In this document: one piece after another, positions 13,851 through 18,650 of the stretch
Numbering within the stretch: position 1 is the first letter of the stretch
How the letters are laid out: each line of letters begins with the position of its first letter
DNA from: BMS3ABIN04 sp964553325
GTDB lineage: Bacteria; Bacteroidota; Ignavibacteria; Ignavibacteriales; Melioribacteraceae
Assembly (NCBI GenBank): GCA_964553325.1
Contig: CAZKKI010000066.1
Span: 1 to 18,650 of the forward strand
Direction of reading: 5' to 3'
Length of the DNA stretch: 18,650 nucleotides
Notes under the pieces: generated by a model
Database searches by the model: none
The model's input: only the letters and a program-made list of their open reading frames with translations
Told to the model about the DNA's origin: nothing
Position numbers and translations under genes: made by a program

Positions 13851-14420
13851 GTGAAAATACTGGTCGGTTCTAAAAATCCCGTTAAGATAAACGCCGTACG
13901 TGCAGCTTTCGAACGGTTTTTCGAGACCGTTGAAGTAACCGGTTTTGACGTACAATCGGGCGTTTCCGAACAACCGCTGGAAAGAGAAGTCTTTGAAGGA
14001 GCAAAAAACAGAGCGCTTAATTTAATCGAATTAAACAAAGAGCGGAAAATAAACGCAGATTTTTTTGTTGGAATTGAAGGAGGAATAGGAAAACTTGCCG
14101 GAAAATGGTTCTCTTTCGGGGGAGTTTGTGTTATCGATAAATCCGGCGACGAAGGTTACGGAACTTCGGCTTTATTCGAACTTCCGCAATTTATAATCGA
14201 CCGGCTATTGAACGGCGAGGAATTGGGTCCGGTTATGGATGAACTCCAAAACCAAACAAACACAAAGCAAAAACACGGTGCTATCGGTTTTTTGACCAAC
14301 GGAGTAATGGATAGAAAAGAATTGTACGTTTCGGGAATAATTACCGCAATGATTCCTCTGATAAAAAAAGAATTATTTAACAAAGAAATTCAAAATAACG
14401 GATTAAACAATGATAATTAA
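13851..14420 (+). CDS. yjjX: Inosine/xanthosine triphosphatase (DUF84/YjjX family)
   Basis: This 189-residue cytoplasmic enzyme hydrolyses non-canonical purine nucleotides (ITP/XTP) and so keeps deaminated purines out of DNA and RNA. Family motifs: 'MKILVGSKNPVKINAVRAAF' at the N-terminus (GSxNPVKxxAv), 'VSEQPLEREVFEGAKNRA' (38-55, the Q-P-xx-xET/EGAxNRA loop), 'FVGIEGGI' (72-79) and 'KHGAIGFLTNGVMDR' (141-155). The length is normal, with a short extension at the C-terminus. It starts with GTG; the T-rich region just upstream (13806-13845) has no Shine-Dalgarno site. The 3' end overlaps the GNAT gene by 11 bp, so the two are co-translated from one message. Confidence 0.93.
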   Translation: MKILVGSKNPVKINAVRAAFERFFETVEVTGFDVQSGVSEQPLEREVFEGAKNRALNLIELNKERKINADFFVGIEGGIGKLAGKWFSFGGVCVIDKSGDEGYGTSALFELPQFIIDRLLNGEELGPVMDELQNQTNTKQKHGAIGFLTNGVMDRKELYVSGIITAMIPLIKKELFNKEIQNNGLNNDN

Positions 14421-14892
14421 AACCTCCAAAAGTGTGTTACGGCTTACTAAAAACAAAGAACCCGACTTGATGAAAGTAATTGAGGATTCTGAAGACTGGA
14501 ACAATTTGTCGGAGACAAAATTATATCCGGAAAATATGCCGACCGAAATGACGTTTTCAATAGAAGCCGAAGGTGAAACTATCGGTGAAATTGTCTTTTC
14601 CAGAATGAGATGGTTCAACAGAAAATCGGAAATCACCATCATCATCAAAAAAGATTTCCGGGACAAAGGGTACGGAAAAGAAAGCTTAAAAGCGGCGATG
14701 GATTTCGCTTTTAAAAAAATGAATTTACACAGATTGGAGGCCGAAGTGTATGAATTCAATCATGCTTCAATAAAGCTGATGGAATCCCTCGGTTTCAAAA
14801 AAGAAGGCGTACTCCGCGAAGCCCAATTTTCAAACGGGAGATATTGGGATATAATCCGTTACGGTATTCTTCGTAATGAATTTAATAATTAA
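14410..14892 (+). CDS. GNAT-family N-acetyltransferase (RimJ/RimL-like)
   Basis: This 160-residue enzyme should transfer acetyl from acetyl-CoA to an amine, such as a protein N-terminus, an amino acid or a small molecule. The CoA pyrophosphate-binding motif A is 'KDFRDKGYGKESLKAAMDFAF' in outline: R84, G87, G89 fit (R/Q)xxGxG. Motif B is 'NHASIKLMESLGFKKEGVLRE' in outline (residues 117-137), characteristic of the RimJ/RimL subgroup. The start codon lies inside the upstream NTPase gene (11-bp overlap), which implies translational coupling. It converges on asnA with 19 bp between the stops and no visible hairpin terminator. The substrate is unknown; pairing with the nucleotide-cleaning enzyme gives no clear hint. 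Confidence 0.88.
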   Translation: MIIKTSKSVLRLTKNKEPDLMKVIEDSEDWNNLSETKLYPENMPTEMTFSIEAEGETIGEIVFSRMRWFNRKSEITIIIKKDFRDKGYGKESLKAAMDFAFKKMNLHRLEAEVYEFNHASIKLMESLGFKKEGVLREAQFSNGRYWDIIRYGILRNEFNN

Positions 14893-14911
14893 ATCCCGCA
14901 ATAACTTCGTG

Positions 14912-16042
14912 CTACTCCAATACAAAAATATTCTTTTCCGCACAGATATCTTTCAGTATTTTCGGCCAAACCGTAACACTTACTTCGCCCAAATGGGCTT
15001 TGCGTAACAAATACATCATTGTTCTGGATTGACCGATGCCGCCTCCAATACTCAAAGGAATTTCATCATTTAAAATCGCTTGATGGTAAGGCATTTCGAG
15101 AAAATCAAGTTGACCCGTAATTTCCAATTGCTTAACCAACGTTTCTTTGGTTACGCGAATTCCCATCGACGTTAACTCATGCCGTCTTTTGGTTACGGGG
15201 TTCCACACCAATATATCGCCGTTCAAACCGTGCATGGGTCTCCCGTCCTCCGATACGGTTTCGGTAACCCAGTCGTCATAATCGGCGGCGCGAAGTTCGT
15301 GCGGATAACCGTCTTTTAAAATCCATCCTATCCCGATTATGAAAATTGCCGGATATTTTTGAAGTATTGCCGTTTCCCTTTGTTTTCTCGGCATATCGGG
15401 ATACATATCCAATAAATCCTCCGCGTGAATGAAAGTAAGCTCTTCGGGAAAATCGGGGTATTTATCCGTTTTAAGTTGAGGAAATAATTCTTGCGCGTAT
15501 TTCCCTGCATTAACAATTACTTTCCATATTCTGCGGACTATATCTTTCAGAAATTCCAAATTCCGTTGTTCGTATGTCATCACTCTTTCCCAATCCCATT
15601 GATCGACGTACGCACTATGATCGTGATCGAGAAAATAATCTTTTCTTACCGCCCTCATATCGGTTAAAATACCTTCGTCTACTTTACAATCGAATTGTTT
15701 TAGAGCCATGCGTTTCCACTTGGTTGCGGCTTGCACAATTTGCGCTTCGATAGGATGTTGATCGTTATCGTTTGAAATGTGAAACTCGACCGGCGTACGT
15801 GAACCGTCTCTATCAAGATAATCGTTAACACCGCTGTATTTATCAACAATCAACGGCACTTGTACCCTGAACAAATTTAATTCCTTACACAAATTTTCCT
15901 CGATGTAATCTTTCACTTTGTAAAGGGCAATCATCGTTTCGCGTGGTGTTAAAAGCGATTTGTAATCGGTCGGTAAAATTTTTTTTATTTCTTCGTAGTT
16001 TCCAATGCCCGGACCGGCAAGGTCGGCTACTTTGTTCGACAT
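14912..16042 (-). CDS. asnA: Aspartate--ammonia ligase (asparagine synthetase A)
   Basis: This enzyme makes asparagine from aspartate, ammonia and ATP in the cytoplasm; its fold is related to class II aminoacyl-tRNA synthetases. The match to AsnA is strong along its length: 'KWKRMALKQF' (108-117), 'YVDQWDWERVM' (145-155), 'GIGWILKDGYPHELRAADYDDW' in outline (237-258), 'GLNGDILVWNP' (272-282), 'SMGIRV' (292-297) and 'IGGGIGQSR' (332-340, motif 3-like). At 376 residues it is longer than the E. coli protein (330), mainly through about 30 extra N-terminal residues ('DLAGPGIGNYEEIKKILPTD') and a longer C-terminal tail. The start is supported by a GGGGGGA site just upstream on the minus strand (about 16047-16053). 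It is divergent from the large secreted protein gene. Confidence 0.97.
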   Translation of the reverse strand: MSNKVADLAGPGIGNYEEIKKILPTDYKSLLTPRETMIALYKVKDYIEENLCKELNLFRVQVPLIVDKYSGVNDYLDRDGSRTPVEFHISNDNDQHPIEAQIVQAATKWKRMALKQFDCKVDEGILTDMRAVRKDYFLDHDHSAYVDQWDWERVMTYEQRNLEFLKDIVRRIWKVIVNAGKYAQELFPQLKTDKYPDFPEELTFIHAEDLLDMYPDMPRKQRETAILQKYPAIFIIGIGWILKDGYPHELRAADYDDWVTETVSEDGRPMHGLNGDILVWNPVTKRRHELTSMGIRVTKETLVKQLEITGQLDFLEMPYHQAILNDEIPLSIGGGIGQSRTMMYLLRKAHLGEVSVTVWPKILKDICAEKNIFVLE

Positions 16043-16124
16043 AATTCCCCCCGAATTTATGAAGCAAATATTTTATATTAAGATACGATTATCGCATATA
16101 AAATTCAATAAAAAATTATTCCTT

Positions 16125-16155
16125 AAATCAATATGAAAGAAATCAGTATTGATTT
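16125..16155. promoter_or_regulatory. Inverted repeat in the asnA/secreted-protein divergent region
   Basis: A perfect 9-bp inverted repeat (AAATCAATA at 16125-16133 and TATTGATTT at 16147-16155) has a 13-nt spacer. It is followed on the plus strand by T-rich sequence. There is no plus-strand gene upstream that would need a terminator here, so an operator or an antisense-direction terminator is the alternative. A GGAG site (16203-16206) and the secreted-protein ATG follow. Confidence 0.35.
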
Positions 16156-16211
16156 TTTATAATTTTAAAAGTATTTTGCTTAAAAATTATAATCAGTGAA
16201 CCGGAGCAGAT

Positions 16212-18650
16212 ATGAAATTAAAATCGATTTCATTTCTGATGGTTTTACTGTGGGGACAAGCATTAAGCGTTTTTCCGCAAATCTCCTCTAAGGTAAACGA
16301 CTTCAGAATCAGCATCGATAATTCAATTTCTACGTTTCATCAATACGACCCAGTTCTGTTTACAAATTCAAATAAAGATTTCATTGTTGCATGGAAAGAT
16401 TACAGATTAGGCAAACGTGCATACTTTGCTCAACGCTTCGATTCGCTCGGTAATAAAATAGGGGCGAATTTTAAAGTGCACTCCAACACACTAATCGTTC
16501 AAGGAGACAACAACGAATTTTTCAATGTATACAAAATGTTTTTCAATTTGCCCATGGGCGGAGGTATCGAATATTTTTACGGAAGTGTTTACGATGGTGA
16601 TAACAATATTCTGGTAGAAGATACTTTATTGGGCGCGGCTTTAACCCCTTGGTGCGGAACAGGTTATTTAGGATTATTCATTAAAAGTAAAAAGGCCGGA
16701 AACGGATATCTATTCGGTTTGAGCAACGACGGGCACTTGACAATTAAGGAACTGGACAACCGACTAAACTTAATCTCCGAATGGTCTATTTACAACCATA
16801 ATTCTTATTCCAATAAAGTTTTCGATTACGATTTCGCTTATGCAAATAACTACAAATTAGTTGCTTGGGTTAAAGGCTTGGCCAATACTTTCGCAGAATA
16901 CGATACCCTTTCTTTGCTTTGCTCAATAAAAAACGATACATCCAATATTTTTTCCGATTCCGTTCTCGTAGGAAATTACATTATTAAAGATAGTTACTTA
17001 TTCTTAAAGCCGTTACAAACAATTACACTCAATTTATCCGATTCCACGTTTATTCTTTTTACCCTGAGAAGCGATTCACTCGTTTTAAGTTATCGTTTTA
17101 TAAAGGCAACCCAATCATCGATTTCCGAGGAAATTAAGGTTAACCTGGTCGATACAAATTTTGTAAACTTGGACGATTATCACTCTGTAACCAGATTTAA
17201 CGTGTCGCAATTGGGCTCGGATAAATTCATTTTGTACACCATTACAAAGTTTAACGATTATTATCAACGCGACATTCTTCTTTTCGATAAAACGGGTAAT
17301 TTAATTACCAAATACAACGATACGTCGAAGGTTGAAATATCTTTTGGCGGAAAACCTTTTATTCTTTCCGAAACCGAATTCTTAACAACGAGAACAATCG
17401 ACCTTGACGTTTACTTAATCAAAAACGATTTGTTCGAGGAAACCGACACATTAAAAATTAACGACGATCAAACGGGAAGTAACGATACAGCACCTTCGGT
17501 TGCCGTGGTGAATGAAACTACATATTTCGTAACATGGGAAAACGAAACCGGCATTTACGGAGTAAACGTTTATAATAACGGAAGCAAAGACGAGAACAGA
17601 ATTGAACTTGAAGGAAAACATTGTATTTTTTTCGGGGGAAACAGGTGCTTTAACTTTTGGGAAAAAGAATATAAAGACTATCAAAAAGAAATCGGATTTA
17701 CACTATACGACGAAAACTGGAATGTAATCAAGAAAGATACAATAGTCAAAGGTTTATTTTACGAGTTGGGAAGTGATATTAAAAAGCTAAACGATTCTTT
17801 GTTCGTGGTAATTTTCAAAAACGCTTCAATTACAAAATTGGCTTCTTACGATTTTAACGGGAACAAACTGAAGGAAAAAACCATTACAACAACCGGTTCT
17901 TACTTCAACCATATTTTCGTTGAAAACGAGAATTCTTTCTGGGTTAAATGGGGCTATAATCTAAGGTTGTTTTCCGATAAGTTGGAACCGCTAAGTGAAA
18001 TCTATAAAAACGAAGGTGACAAATATTTAACTAACGAACGATTTTTGAAATTATACCCTTCTTACGAAACATTCAATATCGTGTGGAAAGGAATAATCTT
18101 ATCTGCCGAAGGCGATACATTAATCGACGAATTTAATTTAGACGAAATTCCCAACGAACCGGATGCTCAACCTAAAGTTATGCCTCTCGGAGATAAATCC
18201 GAATTTGCGGTATTATTTTCGGAGTATAAAGTTAATCAAGGGAAATATTTATACTGGCAAGTTTACGGATTCGACGGATTGCCTAAACCGAGCTATCACC
18301 GAATTAATTCCGATGAGGCGGAATGGACACGTGATATAACTTATGCAATTAATAATGACGACGTTCTTTTCCTCTGGGCCGACATAAGAGACGGTAATTT
18401 GGGTTTCGATATTTACGGAAACATTTACGATTACGATGTAATTACTCGCATCCAAGAGGATGAGAAACCAAACAAACTTCCCGATGAATTCGTTTTACAT
18501 CAAAACTATCCGAATCCGTTTAATCCGGCGACAACAATTAAATACGCTATTCCTTATAACACAAGCGGGAGAACACTTAACGTAAAATTAACCGTTTACG
18601 ATGTTTTGGGTCGGGAAGTAACAACGCTTGTAAACAAAAAACAAGCGCCG
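16212..18650 (+). CDS. Large secreted protein with propeller-like repeats and C-terminal T9SS-type sorting domain (3' partial)
   Basis: The frame starts at ATG 16212, with GGAG 5 nt upstream, and stays open for 813 codons to the window edge, so the end is missing. A signal peptide (about 1-22, 'FLMVLLWGQALSVFPQ') directs export. The body is Asn/Asp/Ser/Tyr-rich and beta-rich. It holds related segments around W61 ('FIVAWKDYRLGKRAYFAQRF'), W442 ('YFVTWENETGIYGVNVYNNG') and W722 ('LFLWADIRDGNLGFDIYGNI'), which resemble blades of a beta-propeller of the kind often seen in secreted Ignavibacteria proteins. From about 757 comes the sorting domain: 'PDEFVLHQNYPNPFNPATT', then 'LTVYDVLGREVTTLVN'. This predicts transport by the type IX system with the tail removed or attached at the surface. 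Probably only some 25-35 residues are missing. The function of the body is unknown. Confidence 0.9.
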   Translation, partial: MKLKSISFLMVLLWGQALSVFPQISSKVNDFRISIDNSISTFHQYDPVLFTNSNKDFIVAWKDYRLGKRAYFAQRFDSLGNKIGANFKVHSNTLIVQGDNNEFFNVYKMFFNLPMGGGIEYFYGSVYDGDNNILVEDTLLGAALTPWCGTGYLGLFIKSKKAGNGYLFGLSNDGHLTIKELDNRLNLISEWSIYNHNSYSNKVFDYDFAYANNYKLVAWVKGLANTFAEYDTLSLLCSIKNDTSNIFSDSVLVGNYIIKDSYLFLKPLQTITLNLSDSTFILFTLRSDSLVLSYRFIKATQSSISEEIKVNLVDTNFVNLDDYHSVTRFNVSQLGSDKFILYTITKFNDYYQRDILLFDKTGNLITKYNDTSKVEISFGGKPFILSETEFLTTRTIDLDVYLIKNDLFEETDTLKINDDQTGSNDTAPSVAVVNETTYFVTWENETGIYGVNVYNNGSKDENRIELEGKHCIFFGGNRCFNFWEKEYKDYQKEIGFTLYDENWNVIKKDTIVKGLFYELGSDIKKLNDSLFVVIFKNASITKLASYDFNGNKLKEKTITTTGSYFNHIFVENENSFWVKWGYNLRLFSDKLEPLSEIYKNEGDKYLTNERFLKLYPSYETFNIVWKGIILSAEGDTLIDEFNLDEIPNEPDAQPKVMPLGDKSEFAVLFSEYKVNQGKYLYWQVYGFDGLPKPSYHRINSDEAEWTRDITYAINNDDVLFLWADIRDGNLGFDIYGNIYDYDVITRIQEDEKPNKLPDEFVLHQNYPNPFNPATTIKYAIPYNTSGRTLNVKLTVYDVLGREVTTLVNKKQAP

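Noticed and set aside
17451..18455. Minus-strand open frames of 77 and 68 codons
   Set aside because: They are antisense to the open frame of the large secreted protein, which has a signal peptide and sorting domain in frame across the whole region.
1..18650. CRISPR arrays, tRNA or rRNA genes, insertion sequences, phage genes, toxin-antitoxin or defence loci
   Set aside because: I scanned for regular repeats, transposase or integrase motifs and known defence domains and found none.

Overview
The window comes from an AT-rich, Gram-negative genome of the Bacteroidota/Ignavibacteria type. Three things point there. The last gene carries a type IX secretion-style C-terminal sorting domain with the 'QNYPNPFNP' signature, which is very common in Ignavibacteria and relatives. 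A TonB-dependent receptor has a SusC/CirA-like N-terminal carboxypeptidase-regulatory domain. Several genes lack a clear Shine-Dalgarno site. The exact taxon is inference. Genes are densely packed, no intergenic gap exceeds 300 bases, and I see no tRNA, rRNA, IS element, CRISPR array, prophage or other sign of recent transfer. It reads as ordinary chromosomal backbone.

Layout, left to right. (1) The 3' part of a GlmU-like nucleotidyltransferase/hexapeptide-repeat protein (+) converges on rpsT (-); the two share a bidirectional hairpin terminator that contains the first gene's stop codon. (2) A minus-strand block follows: a secreted YceI-family protein, a large TonB-dependent receptor with a strong terminator, and a periplasmic gamma-glutamyltransferase. 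(3) Divergent from the last is an 809-residue PAS/PAS/GAF/PAS histidine kinase with no adjacent response regulator, then a 94-residue membrane protein. (4) On the minus strand lie a putative heavy-metal/manganese exporter (PF11449-like), whose 3' end overlaps the 94-residue gene, and a Yip1-family membrane protein. (5) On the plus strand come an OB-fold lipoprotein with a clean terminator, an overlapping DUF2752-TM2 pair, a small secreted beta-rich protein, and an overlapping pair of inosine/xanthosine triphosphatase and GNAT acetyltransferase. (6) asnA (-) converges on the GNAT gene and diverges from a large secreted protein (+) that runs off the right edge with its sorting domain cut.

Functional themes are cell-envelope transport and secretion (TonB receptor, metal exporter, sorted secreted protein), amino-acid and glutathione metabolism (gamma-glutamyltransferase, AsnA), nucleotide-pool cleaning and sensing.

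No complete undescribed system can be demonstrated. The best leads are regulatory and comparative: a near-identical 20-bp motif upstream of both the TonB receptor and the metal exporter, a possibly folded leader before the exporter, the DUF2752-TM2 pair, and a GlmU-like protein without recognisable acetyltransferase motifs.
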